This document shows, piece after piece, positions 32,027-40,972 of a stretch of DNA of 64,000 nucleotides. A model generated the notes under the pieces. It was not told the DNA's origin. It made no database searches and saw only the letters and a list, made by a program, of their open reading frames with translations. Positions within the stretch are counted from its first letter, which is position 1, and each line of letters begins with the position of its first letter. Source of the stretch: DATDOR01 sp035512695 (GTDB lineage: Bacteria; Chloroflexota; Anaerolineae; Anaerolineales; JABWBV01); the NCBI GenBank assembly GCA_035512695.1, contig DATKDL010000027.1, positions 25,774 through 89,773 on the forward strand, written 5' to 3'. Position numbers and translations under genes: made by a program.

Positions 32027-33103
32027 ATGCTGGAAGATCTCGACAAAATCAAACAGACCGCTCTCGCCGCCCTGGCGGAGGCCGGTTCCGAAGCGGCGCT
32101 TGAAGAATGGCGCGTCCGCTTTCTCGGCCGAAAATCGCCGGTCATGGACGTCTTCTCCGCGCTCCGCTCGCTCTCTCCGGAGGAGCGGCCGGCCGTCGGA
32201 CAGCGCGCCAACGAGGTCCGCACCGCCCTCGAAGCTGGCCTGGCCGAACGCCTGGAGACCGTGCGAACCGCTGCGCTGCGGACCTCCCTGCAGCGCGACC
32301 GGCTGGACGTGACGCTCCCCGGCCGCCCACTGGCGCGCGGCCGCCTCCACCCGGTCACGCAGACCATGCGCAGGATTTTTTCCGTCTTCGCCGAGATGGG
32401 ATTCCAGATCTACCGGTCCAGGGACGTCGAGACCGACGAGATGAACTTCCAACTGCTCAATTTTCAGCTGCACCACCCGGCGCGGGAGATGCAGGATTCA
32501 TTCTACGTCGACTCCGGCCCGGCCGGCGCGGACAACCCGGTCCTGCTGCGGACCCACACCTCCCCCGGGCAGATCCGCTCGATGCGTGAGAACTCCGGTT
32601 ACAGCGGCGCAGGACCGCTCCCGACGGACCCGCCGCCGGTCCGGATCATCCTGCCGGGGATGTGCTACCGGTTCGAGCAGATCACGACCCGCGCAAACGT
32701 GCAGTTCACCCAGGTCGAGGGCCTGGCCGTTGGGAAGCGGATCACCTTTGGGGATCTGAAAGGGACGCTGTCCGATTTCGCCCGCCGGATGTTTGGTGAA
32801 AACGTCCGGACGCGCTTCCGCGCCTCCCATTTCCCGTTCACCGAACCGAGCGCCGAAATGGATATCGAATGCTTCGTCTGCGGCGGGGCGGGCTGCAGCG
32901 TCTGCAAACACGCCGGCTGGCTGGAGATCCTCGGTTCGGGGATGGTCCACCCCGTCGTCCTGCGCAACGGCGGGTACGATCCCGAGGTCTACACCGGGTT
33001 CGCATTCGGGATGGGTCCCGAGCGGATCACGATGCTGCGCCACCGGATCGACGATATCCGGTATTTCTGGGATAACGATATGCGGTTTCTCGAGCAATTC
33101 TAA
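32027..33103 (+). CDS. pheS: Phenylalanyl-tRNA synthetase alpha subunit
   Basis: 358 residues; AGAGGTG precedes the ATG. N-terminal coiled coil (about 1-85), then the class II catalytic core: 'GRLHPVTQTMRRIFSVFAEM', 'LLRTHTSPGQIRSM', 'MCYRFEQ', and the C-terminal 'FAFGMGPERITMLRHRIDDIR' motif 3. A CxxC-xxC cluster ('CFVCGGAGCSVCKHAGW') sits in the catalytic domain. It attaches phenylalanine to tRNA-Phe with PheT. The T-box upstream matches its specificity. Confidence 0.98.
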   Translation: MLEDLDKIKQTALAALAEAGSEAALEEWRVRFLGRKSPVMDVFSALRSLSPEERPAVGQRANEVRTALEAGLAERLETVRTAALRTSLQRDRLDVTLPGRPLARGRLHPVTQTMRRIFSVFAEMGFQIYRSRDVETDEMNFQLLNFQLHHPAREMQDSFYVDSGPAGADNPVLLRTHTSPGQIRSMRENSGYSGAGPLPTDPPPVRIILPGMCYRFEQITTRANVQFTQVEGLAVGKRITFGDLKGTLSDFARRMFGENVRTRFRASHFPFTEPSAEMDIECFVCGGAGCSVCKHAGWLEILGSGMVHPVVLRNGGYDPEVYTGFAFGMGPERITMLRHRIDDIRYFWDNDMRFLEQF

Positions 33104-33122
33104 TCCCGAACTTTTGAGGACG

Positions 33123-33174
33123 GGCGATTTGGGGCCTGTAGCGGCGGAGCCGCTACCCGCCCCCCAATCGCCCA
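33123..33174. repeat. Hairpin with GGA triloop between pheS and pheT
   Basis: GTAGCGGC-GGA-GCCGCTAC (33139-33157) is the core, capped by GCGGAGC; outer GGGCGATT (33122-33129) pairs with AATCGCCC (33166-33173), with G/C-rich sequence between pairing imperfectly. Confidence 0.7.
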
Positions 33175-33197
33175 GCATCTGAAAATGAGGAGCGAAT

Positions 33198-35744
33198 ATG
33201 AAAGTCCCGCTTTCATGGCTGAAAGACTTCGTCGACATCACCCTCCCCATCGATGATCTCGCCCAGCGCCTCACCGGCGCCGGGCTGGAGGTCGAGGCGA
33301 TCCATTTCATCGGGCTGCCCCCGCCAGAGACCACCCGGGTCGAGTACAAGATCAGCGGGTTCGAATGGGACCGCACAAAGATCGTCGTCGGGGCGGTGCT
33401 CGAAGTCCTGCCGCATCCGGACGCCGACCGGCTGGTGCTCTGCCGCCTCGACGACGGCGTACAGGTCCACACCGTCCTGACCGGCGCGGCGAACCTGTTC
33501 GAGTTCAAAGGCGCCGGCCCGCTGGAGACCCCGCTCAAGGTCTGCTACGCCCGCGAAGGCGCCGCGATCATCGACGCCTACCTGCCCGGCGACAACCTCA
33601 CCACGCTCAAGCGGAAGAAGATCCGCGGCGTCGAATCCTACTCGATGGCCTGCTCGGAGCGCGAGCTGGGGATCTCCCCGGAGCACGAAGGCATCATCCT
33701 GCTCGATCCGGACGCCCCGGTCGGGACGCCGCTGCAGGACTACCTGGGCGACGCCGTCCTCGACATCGCCATCACGCCCAACATCGCACGCAACGCCAAC
33801 GTGGCCGGGATCGCCCGCGAGATCGCAGCGCTGACGGGCGCGCCGTTCAGGGCGCCGGCCGACCCGGATCCGTGGGCCTCGGATGCCCCCTCGATAGAAG
33901 GGCTGGTTTCGCTGCAGATCACCGAGCCGGAGGTCAACCCGCGCTTCGTGCTCGGGCTGATCGAGGGGATCGCGATCGGACCTTCACCATACCTCGTCCA
34001 ATACCGGCTGCGTTTGGCCGGCCAACGGCCGATCAACAACGTCGTCGACGCCACTAATTACGCCATGCTCGAACTTGGCGAGCCGCTGCACGCCTTCGAC
34101 TACGACATCCTGCTCGCCCGGGCGGAACAGGCCGGCGCCGAAGCGCCGGTCATCATCACCCGCCGCGCCGAACCGGGGGAAAAACTGCAGACGCTGGATG
34201 GTGAGATCCGGACCCTGGACGACTTCACCGTCCTGGTCTGCGACCAGTCCGGCTCGCTGGCCCTCGCGGGCGTGATGGGCGGGCTCGAATCGGAAGTCAC
34301 CGGGGCGACGACCCGGATCCTGCTGGAAGGCGCTTCGTGGAATATGATCAACACCCGGCGGACCCAGGTCTCCCAGAAGCTTCATTCCGAGGCCGGCTAC
34401 CGCTTCTCGCGCGGCGTTCATCCGTCGCTGGCGCCGGCCGGCGTCCGGCGCGGGTTGATGTTGATGGCGGACTGGGCCGGTGGGCGCGTGGCCAAAGGGT
34501 TGGTGGACGAATACCCGCAGCCGCCCGGTACGCCGGTCGTCGAACTGACCCCGGCCGACGTCGACCGCTGGCTGGGGCTCAAGCTGGGAACCGAAGAGAT
34601 CGTCCGCATTCTGACCGCGCTCGAATTCGACTGCCGGGTCCTTGACGGTGGCGCCATCCGCCTGCAGCCGCCCGATTTTCGGTTGGATATCGGGACCGGG
34701 GTGATCGGGGTGGCCGATGTGATCGAGGAGATCGCCCGCATCTACGGCTACGATCGCATCCCGGAAACGCGGATGTCCGACGAGTTGCCTCCCCAGCGAG
34801 GCGTCCCCGCACTGGATCTGGAAGAGCGCGTCCGGAACCTGCTCGTCACCGCCGGCTTCCAGGAGATCATCACCTACCGGATGACGACCCCGGAAGCCGA
34901 GAACCGCCGGCTCTCCCCCGGCACGCCCCCGGCGGACCGCCCGTACGTCGGGCTGCTCAACCCGATCAACCGGGAACGGACGGTGATGCGCCAGAGCCTG
35001 TTGGCCTCTGCCCTCGAGACGGTTGAACGCAACGCCCGCCTGCAGGACCGGCTGGCCGTGTTCGAGATCGGCGAGGTCTTCTACGGATCGGAGGAAGGCG
35101 CCCTGCCCGAAGAGCACACCCGGCTCGCCCTCGCGCTGGGCGGCCGCCGGGACCTGCCGGCCTGGCAGGGAGGCGACGATGGGCAGATGGATTTTTACGA
35201 TCTGAAAGGCGTGGTCGCCGAACTGCTGGATGGGTTGCACATCGAGGTCGTCTACGAGCCGGGAGACCATCCCGTCTTCCACCCGGGTAAATGCGCCCAC
35301 GTCACGCACGGCGAGACCAGGCTGGGGACGATCGGCGAACTGCACCCGGAAACCGCAGCCCGCTACGACTTCGACGGCAAAAAGGTCCTGGCGGGGACCT
35401 TCAGCATGGAAGCCCTGCTCTCCATCCGGCCGGACCGGTACGAAACCCTCCCCGTCCCGACTTACCCGCCCGTGATCGAGGACCTGGCGCTGATCGTCCC
35501 CGACAACGTCCCGGCGGAGGCGGTCGACGGCTTGATCCGGCAGACCGGGGGGAGCCTGGTCACGGATGTGACTCTCTTCGATCTTTATCGCGGCGCCCAG
35601 ATCGAGCCCGGAAAGAAAAGCCTGGCCTACCGCATCACCTACCAGGCTCCGGACAGGACCCTGACGGACGAGGAAGTCGAAAAGATGCGCAGGAAGATTG
35701 TGGGGCGGTTGGAGCGGGAGGTGGGGGCGCGGCTGAGAGGATAA
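33198..35744 (+). CDS. pheT: Phenylalanyl-tRNA synthetase beta subunit
   Basis: 848 residues, full length; GAGGAG precedes the ATG. Domains in order: tRNA-binding EMAP-like domain (about 40-165, 'EVLPHPDADRLVLCRL'), B3/B4 editing domain (about 215-400, 'GYRFSRGVHPS'), B5 (about 430-500), catalytic-like core and a C-terminal anticodon-binding FDX-ACB domain (about 755-848, 'YPPVIEDLALIVPDNVP'). It follows pheS by 94 nt with a hairpin between and ends before an octamer array. Confidence 0.98.
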   Translation: MKVPLSWLKDFVDITLPIDDLAQRLTGAGLEVEAIHFIGLPPPETTRVEYKISGFEWDRTKIVVGAVLEVLPHPDADRLVLCRLDDGVQVHTVLTGAANLFEFKGAGPLETPLKVCYAREGAAIIDAYLPGDNLTTLKRKKIRGVESYSMACSERELGISPEHEGIILLDPDAPVGTPLQDYLGDAVLDIAITPNIARNANVAGIAREIAALTGAPFRAPADPDPWASDAPSIEGLVSLQITEPEVNPRFVLGLIEGIAIGPSPYLVQYRLRLAGQRPINNVVDATNYAMLELGEPLHAFDYDILLARAEQAGAEAPVIITRRAEPGEKLQTLDGEIRTLDDFTVLVCDQSGSLALAGVMGGLESEVTGATTRILLEGASWNMINTRRTQVSQKLHSEAGYRFSRGVHPSLAPAGVRRGLMLMADWAGGRVAKGLVDEYPQPPGTPVVELTPADVDRWLGLKLGTEEIVRILTALEFDCRVLDGGAIRLQPPDFRLDIGTGVIGVADVIEEIARIYGYDRIPETRMSDELPPQRGVPALDLEERVRNLLVTAGFQEIITYRMTTPEAENRRLSPGTPPADRPYVGLLNPINRERTVMRQSLLASALETVERNARLQDRLAVFEIGEVFYGSEEGALPEEHTRLALALGGRRDLPAWQGGDDGQMDFYDLKGVVAELLDGLHIEVVYEPGDHPVFHPGKCAHVTHGETRLGTIGELHPETAARYDFDGKKVLAGTFSMEALLSIRPDRYETLPVPTYPPVIEDLALIVPDNVPAEAVDGLIRQTGGSLVTDVTLFDLYRGAQIEPGKKSLAYRITYQAPDRTLTDEEVEKMRRKIVGRLEREVGARLRG

Positions 35745-35840
35745 GGGCGAATGAGCGAATGAGCGGATGGGCGAATGGTGCTGGTGACGACCCTTTGCGT
35801 CGCCACCGGCGCCCATTCGCCCATTCACTCAATCGCTGAG
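35745..35840. repeat. Octamer array between convergent pheT and MTHFR fusion
   Basis: Units GCGAATGA (x2), GCGGATGG and GCGAATGG on the left face inverted GCCCATTC (x2) and ACTCAATC on the right. A second internal inverted repeat (GGTGACGACC...GGTCGTC-like, 35782-35810) sits in the centre. It may also act as terminator for the two convergent genes. Confidence 0.7.
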
Positions 35841-35845
35841 TCGCT

Positions 35846-37711
35846 TCACGTTGCCTCGACGATCTCCGCCGCCACGTCATAGCGGCGGAACGGGGGGATG
35901 AGATACACTCCGGCGGCCCACGGCCGGACGGCCTCGATCAGCTCCCCGGCGATCCGGATCCCCTCCTGCCGCTTGTCCGCCGCGTTCTCCATCCTTTTAA
36001 GGATCCCCTCGGGGATGTGGACCCCCGGCAGCTCGTTGTGCAGAAATGTGGCATGCCGTTCGTTGAAAAGCGGCAGGATCCCGACGATCAGGGGCAGTTC
36101 CAGCCTCCCGACCTCGTCTTCGTAGCGGCGGACGAATTCCTCCGCCTGGGCAGGCTCGAAGACCGGCTGGGTCAGGGCGAAATCGGCCCCGCTTTCCACT
36201 TTGCGCCGGAGCGTCTTGATCTCTCGACCGGAGTCGCGCGGGGTCAGGTCCAATGCACAGCCGGCGAAAAAGGAGGTCGGTTTTCCGATCTCGGCCCCGG
36301 CGTAGTCGATGCCCAGGTTGAAGTTTTGTTTGATGAGCTTCACTACGCCGGAGGGGACGACGTCGTAGTCGTCCATCGCATCCGGATAGTCTCCGATAGC
36401 GGTCGGGTCGCCCATCACGACGAAGATGTTGCGCACATCCAGGGCGTGGGCGGCGAGCAGGTCGCCCTGGACACGCAGCAGGTTGCGGCCGCGGGTGGGG
36501 AAGTGCAGGACGGTCTCGAGCCCAAGCCGCCCCTGGACGATGTTGGAGACGGCCCAGGGGCTCATCCGCATGCGGGCCATCGGGCTGTCGGCGATGTCGA
36601 CGCAGTCGGCGCCGGCTTCCATCAGCATGGCGGCAGCGGCGAGCAGCTTTTCCATCCCGAGCCCGCGCGGCGGAGAGAGCTCGACGGTGCGGACGAAGGT
36701 CCCGGAGGCCAGCTTGCGGCTGAGCCCGGTGGGCGCATCGCCTTCGAGGGATGCGCCGTTTTCGGCTTCTACTTCGGCGGGTTCGGTTTCGGCTTCGAAA
36801 TGGATGTCGGGGGCGGCCAGGCCCTGCTTCATGGCGGCGATGTGTTGCGGAGTCGTCCCGCAGCAGCCCCCGATCAGCCGCGCCCCGGCTTGCCGGAAAG
36901 CTTGCGCATAGTCAGCGAAATATGCCGGCCCAGCGGGATACAGGATCCGCCCGCCGACCTGCTCCGGCAGACCGGCGTTCGGCTTGACCAGGAAGTGCGC
37001 CTCCGGGACCGCCGCCCGCATCCGCCTCAGGATGCGCAGCATCTGCGCCGGGCCCCCGGAGCAGTTGATCCCGATCACGTCGACTCCCTCATTTTGCAAT
37101 GTCCGCGCGATCTCCTCCGGTGAATTGCCGAGCACGGTCCGGTCGTCGCGGGTGAACGTCATCGAAGCGACGACACCGGTTCCCGGTGCGACTTCCCGGG
37201 CAGCCCGCACCCCCTCGATGATCTCGTACAGGTCCGTGAAGGTCTCGAAAAGCAGAAAATCGACCCCGGCGCCCGCCAGCGCTTCGACCTGCTCGGTGAA
37301 CGCCTCGCGCGCCTGCTCGAGCTGCACCCGGCCAAACGGCGCCAGCCGGACGCCCAGCGGACCGATGTCCCCGACCAGGTGCACCTCACGGAAAGACGCC
37401 AGGATGACCCGGCGGGCCAGTTCGACCCCGGCTCGGTTGATCTCGTCGACCCGGTCTTCCAACCCATGCCGGGCCAGCCGGTAGCGGTTCGCTCCGAAGG
37501 TATTAGTGAGCAGCGAGCCGGCGCCGGCGTCCAGGTACGCCCGGTGCACCTCGGCGACGACGGCCGGCCGGGTGAGATTGAGTTCGTCGAAACATTCGTC
37601 AAACCCGACTCCGCGTTCGTGCAGCATCGTCCCCATCGCGCCGTCCATCAGCAGGGGTCTGTCTGCCGCAAGCAGGGCGGACAGGGCGGTCTTCTCGGCG
37701 GTTTCGCTCAT
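35846..37711 (-). CDS. Fused homocysteine S-methyltransferase / MTHFR
   Basis: 621 residues. The N-terminal half (about 1-300) is a homocysteine S-methyltransferase barrel with the zinc Cys at 'INCSGGP' and the 'GGCCGTTP' pair. The C-terminal half (about 325-621) is methylenetetrahydrofolate reductase ('LSPPRGLGMEKLL', 'FFAGCALDLTP', 'DFALTQPVFEPAQAEEF'). One polypeptide thus makes methyl-THF and methylates homocysteine, as in the YitJ-type fusion. It overlaps the upstream methyltransferase gene by 4 nt (ATGA), and both lie under the SAM-I riboswitch. Confidence 0.95.
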   Translation of the reverse strand: MSETAEKTALSALLAADRPLLMDGAMGTMLHERGVGFDECFDELNLTRPAVVAEVHRAYLDAGAGSLLTNTFGANRYRLARHGLEDRVDEINRAGVELARRVILASFREVHLVGDIGPLGVRLAPFGRVQLEQAREAFTEQVEALAGAGVDFLLFETFTDLYEIIEGVRAAREVAPGTGVVASMTFTRDDRTVLGNSPEEIARTLQNEGVDVIGINCSGGPAQMLRILRRMRAAVPEAHFLVKPNAGLPEQVGGRILYPAGPAYFADYAQAFRQAGARLIGGCCGTTPQHIAAMKQGLAAPDIHFEAETEPAEVEAENGASLEGDAPTGLSRKLASGTFVRTVELSPPRGLGMEKLLAAAAMLMEAGADCVDIADSPMARMRMSPWAVSNIVQGRLGLETVLHFPTRGRNLLRVQGDLLAAHALDVRNIFVVMGDPTAIGDYPDAMDDYDVVPSGVVKLIKQNFNLGIDYAGAEIGKPTSFFAGCALDLTPRDSGREIKTLRRKVESGADFALTQPVFEPAQAEEFVRRYEDEVGRLELPLIVGILPLFNERHATFLHNELPGVHIPEGILKRMENAADKRQEGIRIAGELIEAVRPWAAGVYLIPPFRRYDVAAEIVEAT

Positions 37712-38676
37712 CGGTCGCGAATATGCCGCCGTTCGCGGCGGGCTTTCGGCGCATCAGGCTCAGCGCCAGGCTCGGCCCGGACCCGCTCGACCGGTGCGAC
37801 CTCGAGCGCCTCCGCCATGGCCCGGATGTGATCGACCGAGTTCCCGCAGCAGCCGCCGACGATCGTGGCGCCCAGGTTCCGCACCCGGACAGCGTAGCGG
37901 GCCATCTCCGCCGGCGACGCGGCGTAGTGGGCCTGCCCGTCTTTGAGCACCGGCATCCCGGCGTTGGACTTGGCGACCAGCGGGACGTCCAGCCCGACGG
38001 CATACATGGCGGCGATCACACTTTCGATCTCACCCGGACCGTTCCCGCAGTTGCCGCCCATGGCGATCGGCTCGTACTCCCGGATCGCCTCCAGCGCCTG
38101 GACCGGGCTGACGCCCATCATCGTGTGGCCGTTCGTATCGAAGGTCATCGTGATCACCAGCGGCAGTTCGCTGACCGAACGGGCGCCTTCCGCGGCGGCG
38201 CGCACCTCTTTGAGATCGCTCATCGTCTCGATCCACAAAACGTCGACGCCTCCCTCGTCCAGCGCGGCGGCCTGTTCGGCGAAACCGGCGCGTGCGTCAT
38301 CCGGGTGCAGGTCGCCGAGCGGCTGGATGATCTCCCCGCTGGGTCCCATCGATCCGGCGACGACGACGAGCTGCTCCGCCACACCGGCCTCCAGGCGCGC
38401 CAGCCTGGCAGCGGCGACGTTGATCTCCCGGACGCGGTCATCCAGCTTGTGGAGCTTGAGCCGAAAGCGGGTGCCGCCGAAGGTGTTGGTCAGGATGATC
38501 TGCGACCCGGCCCGGATGAAGTTCCGGTGCATCTTCCGGATCTTGTCCGGCTCCGTCAGGTTCCAGCTTTCCGGCGGATCTCCCTGGACCAGTCCCCAAC
38601 CCATCAGGGTCGTCCCGGTTGCCCCATCCGTCAGGATGTATTCGTGGGTGCTGAGCAGTTTCTCGAGCGGATTCAT
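37708..38676 (-). CDS. Homocysteine S-methyltransferase
   Basis: 322 residues with the betaine-homocysteine/MetH N-terminal barrel: 'ILTDGATGTTLMGWGL', 'LTNTFGGTRFRL', the Cys of 'GGNCGNGPGE', and 'GGCCGNSVDHI' with the paired zinc cysteines. It transfers a methyl group to homocysteine; the donor (betaine, S-methylmethionine or other) is not clear. The C-terminal 30 residues are charged and probably disordered. First gene after the SAM-I riboswitch, overlapping the fusion gene by 4 nt. Confidence 0.93.
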   Translation of the reverse strand: MNPLEKLLSTHEYILTDGATGTTLMGWGLVQGDPPESWNLTEPDKIRKMHRNFIRAGSQIILTNTFGGTRFRLKLHKLDDRVREINVAAARLARLEAGVAEQLVVVAGSMGPSGEIIQPLGDLHPDDARAGFAEQAAALDEGGVDVLWIETMSDLKEVRAAAEGARSVSELPLVITMTFDTNGHTMMGVSPVQALEAIREYEPIAMGGNCGNGPGEIESVIAAMYAVGLDVPLVAKSNAGMPVLKDGQAHYAASPAEMARYAVRVRNLGATIVGGCCGNSVDHIRAMAEALEVAPVERVRAEPGAEPDAPKARRERRHIRDR

Positions 38677-38692
38677 GCGATGCTCCCTAAAT

Positions 38693-38717
38693 AAAAACGC
38701 CTCCCGGATGAGAGGCG
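38693..38717 (-). terminator. SAM-I expression-platform terminator
   Basis: CGCCTC and GAGGCG close an 8-nt loop on the minus strand, followed by five T residues. The loop side contains the CTCATC sequence that competes for the P1 strand. Confidence 0.9.
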
Positions 38718-38795
38718 ATTCAAAAGCGGATGATCCAATCTCTCATCTTCCAGGCTCACGCGGCGCGCGGCCTGCCGGAATTGGCACCTTGAAGG

Positions 38796-38859
38796 CGGTG
38801 CCAGGTTCCAGGTGCAAAGTGCCATGAATTTGGCACTTTGCACCTGGAACCTGGTACCG
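38796..38859. repeat. 29-bp palindrome inside the SAM-I P3 stem
   Basis: Arms 38796-38824 and 38831-38859 pair with a single mismatch around loop TGAATT. It lies exactly between the conserved GGCAACC and GGTGCCAATTCC segments of the aptamer. Words such as CCAGGTTCCAGGTGC recall the CACCAGG repeats at 27043. Confidence 0.92.
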
Positions 38860-38973
38860 CTGTTCTGGTTGCCGAGGCTTCAACGGGCCGTTCCCTCAGC
38901 CTCTCTGGATGAGTTCCAGTGTTAAATTGTTAAGCCCGAGTTTACCATAAAACGGTCCCCGGTCGTGAGCGTG

Positions 38974-39043
38974 GTCGAAAAAGGGTGTGAGCGGTTGGCC
39001 GGGGGGAACTTCTCCCGGCCAACCGCTCACACCCATTTTCGAC
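38974..39043. repeat. 30-bp near-perfect inverted repeat
   Basis: Arms 38974-39003 and 39014-39043 match in 29 of 30 positions around a 10-nt loop, with foot GTCGAAAAA. It begins 6 nt after the oxidoreductase stop (minus strand) and may terminate that gene; the riboswitch promoter must then lie in 38914-38973. Confidence 0.85.
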
Positions 39044-39049
39044 GCAAAC

Positions 39050-40189
39050 TTATCCGAACCAACCCTCCAATCTGGACCGTTCGAACGCCCACTTCTCTTC
39101 CATGAATTTCTCGCTGGGCGGGGTCAGCTCGGCCTGGGGGCCGCCCTCGGTCAGGAATTGCCCGCGGATCATGACGGCCTGTCCGCCGCCGATCTCGAGG
39201 AAGCAGCCGCCGTCGCCGTCGTACCGCACGGCCGGGGTCCGGCCTTCGATCCGGGCCGCGATCCGCTCGGCCGCAACCAGGCCGCCCCCTTCGGCGAATA
39301 CCCCGGCCTTCGGCAGCGGATCCCCGTTTCCCATCAAGGCGACGGTGACGTCGCCGATGGCGTAAACGTTCGGGAAGGCGGTCTCCAGCGTGAATGGGTC
39401 CACCTTGATCCAGGGGGCTCCACCCGTCAGCCCGCTCTCGCGGACCACCGCCGGAGGCCTGTGCGGCGCAACGCCCAACAGCAGGTCGAATTCCAACGCC
39501 TCCCCGTTTTCGAAATGCACCGCCCCGGACTCGACCCGGGTCGCCGTGTGTTGGGTCAGGAACCGGATGCCCCGGTCCAGCATGTAACGGTCCATCGACT
39601 CGCAGCCGGTCGCATCCAGCACCGGCAGCGAGACCGGCAGCGGGGTGAAGACGGTGATCTCGGCCGGGAGCGCCCGCTTCTTGAAGTGCTCCTGAAGCAG
39701 GATCGCCAGCTCATACGGCGCCGGGGGGCATTTGTACGGTTTCCCGAACACCCCGACCAGCACCCGTCCGCCTCCAAAAGCCTGCAGACGGGCTGCGTTC
39801 TTTTCGACCAGGTCCGGGTCGTAGACGCTCAAGGCGTGCTCGCGGAAACCGGGGATTGCGTCCGGGTCCAAATCAGCGCCTAGGGCGACGATCATCGCGT
39901 CGCCGTGGTAGGGATGGCCTCCGGCGGTCGCCGAGAGGCCCGCCGGATCGATCTCCTCGATCCGGGCCCGGACGAAATCGATCCCGAACTTCCGCAGGTC
40001 GACGAGCTTGCGCCGACCCTCCTCCGGCGTAGACTCACCGAGCAAGGCCAGGGTTTTGCGGAACCCGACCATAAATTCATCGCGCTTGTCGATCAGGGTG
40101 ATGCGGTGCGGGTCGGGCAGCAGTTCGCGCAGCCGCCGGGCTGTCGGAACGCCCCCGAAACCCGCGCCGAGAATGAGGATGTGGGCCAT
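39050..40189 (-). CDS. SQR-like FAD-dependent oxidoreductase
   Basis: 379 residues. N-terminal FAD-binding GAGFGGVPTARRL, a 'YKCPPAPYELAI' segment whose Cys matches the catalytic region of sulfide:quinone reductases, 'NVYAIGDVTV' for the second FAD contact, and a C-terminal Trp/Phe-rich tail (EKWAFERSRLEGWFG) that could touch the membrane. Such enzymes oxidise sulfide or NADH and reduce quinone. Only one of the usual SQR cysteines is clear, so substrate is uncertain. The next upstream gene starts 9 nt away. Confidence 0.82.
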   Translation of the reverse strand: MAHILILGAGFGGVPTARRLRELLPDPHRITLIDKRDEFMVGFRKTLALLGESTPEEGRRKLVDLRKFGIDFVRARIEEIDPAGLSATAGGHPYHGDAMIVALGADLDPDAIPGFREHALSVYDPDLVEKNAARLQAFGGGRVLVGVFGKPYKCPPAPYELAILLQEHFKKRALPAEITVFTPLPVSLPVLDATGCESMDRYMLDRGIRFLTQHTATRVESGAVHFENGEALEFDLLLGVAPHRPPAVVRESGLTGGAPWIKVDPFTLETAFPNVYAIGDVTVALMGNGDPLPKAGVFAEGGGLVAAERIAARIEGRTPAVRYDGDGGCFLEIGGGQAVMIRGQFLTEGGPQAELTPPSEKFMEEKWAFERSRLEGWFG

Positions 40190-40198
40190 TTGGTTTCC

Positions 40199-40972
40199 TT
40201 ATCCGTCTCTTTTAGATGCGACGATTAACAACCTGTGCAAACCGGTTTCGATAAATCCATTCGCCTCGATCTCGTCATGGATCCGGGCCAGCGCTTCGAA
40301 ATGGGTATCCACGCTGAACCCGGGGATCTCCCAGGGCAGGGCTTTGAAATAGTAGACCACCGCACCGGCGTCAAAGATGCGGGTCTTCGTCACGCATTCC
40401 TGCGCCCGGAGAACGGTGAAACCGGCCGACCGGATCTCCTCAACGTCGCGCGCCAGGTTTAAACCCCGGTCTTCCTCCGGCCGCTCGCCGCCCAGCTTTT
40501 CGATCAGCTCGATATCATTCAGCCCACCGACCTGCTGGGTGACAAACTGCCCATCCGGGGCCGTGATCCGGAAGACCTCGGCCGGGTCATAGTACTCGTG
40601 CCGGTTGGCGACCAGTTCGAACTGCCCGTCTGCAAAAGGCAGCGCGGGGTCGTCCTCTTCGATCTCGAACACCAGGACCCCGAGGGGTTCGAGCCGCCTG
40701 CGGGCGATCAGGGCATTGGGCGGGTACGCCTCGGTCACGCAGGTGAATGGCGGGAATGGATGCAGGGTGGAGAAGAATTCTCCGCCCCCGGTGCCCATGT
40801 CCAGCAGCGATTTCGGCGGGTCGCCGCCGCGTAAAAGCTGGAACAGGATGCTCGGGTAGCTCCAGTCGAGCGGAGAGCCGGCGATCCGGCCGGACAGGTA
40901 GGAGAAATCCCAGCCTTCGAACGGCTGCCTCTCCTCGGATTGCAGGAAAGACCGGAGGGTTTCACGGTTCAT
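40199..40972 (-). CDS. Class I SAM-dependent methyltransferase
   Basis: 257 residues from the ATG at 40972, which overlaps the TPR gene stop as ATGA. SAM-binding 'LLDMGTGGGEFF' is at about residue 58, followed by an acidic loop and 'FELVANRHEYYDP'. This pattern matches the rRNA/ubiquinone-type methyltransferase 11 family; the substrate is unknown. It sits in a run of minus-strand genes (TPR, methyltransferase, oxidoreductase) with tight spacing. Confidence 0.82.
   Translation of the reverse strand: MNRETLRSFLQSEERQPFEGWDFSYLSGRIAGSPLDWSYPSILFQLLRGGDPPKSLLDMGTGGGEFFSTLHPFPPFTCVTEAYPPNALIARRRLEPLGVLVFEIEEDDPALPFADGQFELVANRHEYYDPAEVFRITAPDGQFVTQQVGGLNDIELIEKLGGERPEEDRGLNLARDVEEIRSAGFTVLRAQECVTKTRIFDAGAVVYYFKALPWEIPGFSVDTHFEALARIHDEIEANGFIETGLHRLLIVASKRDG

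Larger units (their letters stand above)
38690..38913 (-). ncRNA. SAM-I riboswitch with hugely extended P3
   Basis: On the minus strand P1 CTCATC (38913-38908) pairs with GATGAG (38747-38742). The conserved core words are present: GAGGGAACGGCCCG, GAAGCC, GGCAACC and GGTGCCAATTCC (38788-38777). The 3' P1 strand GATGAGAG can instead pair with CTCTCATC inside the terminator (38693-38717, CGCCTC/GAGGCG plus T5), giving the ON/OFF switch. P3, normally short, carries a 29-bp arm palindrome. SAM binding should terminate transcription before the methyltransferase genes. Confidence 0.96.

Noticed and set aside
33984..35828. 614-residue open frame opposite pheT
   Set aside because: Antisense shadow of pheT starting in the octamer repeat.
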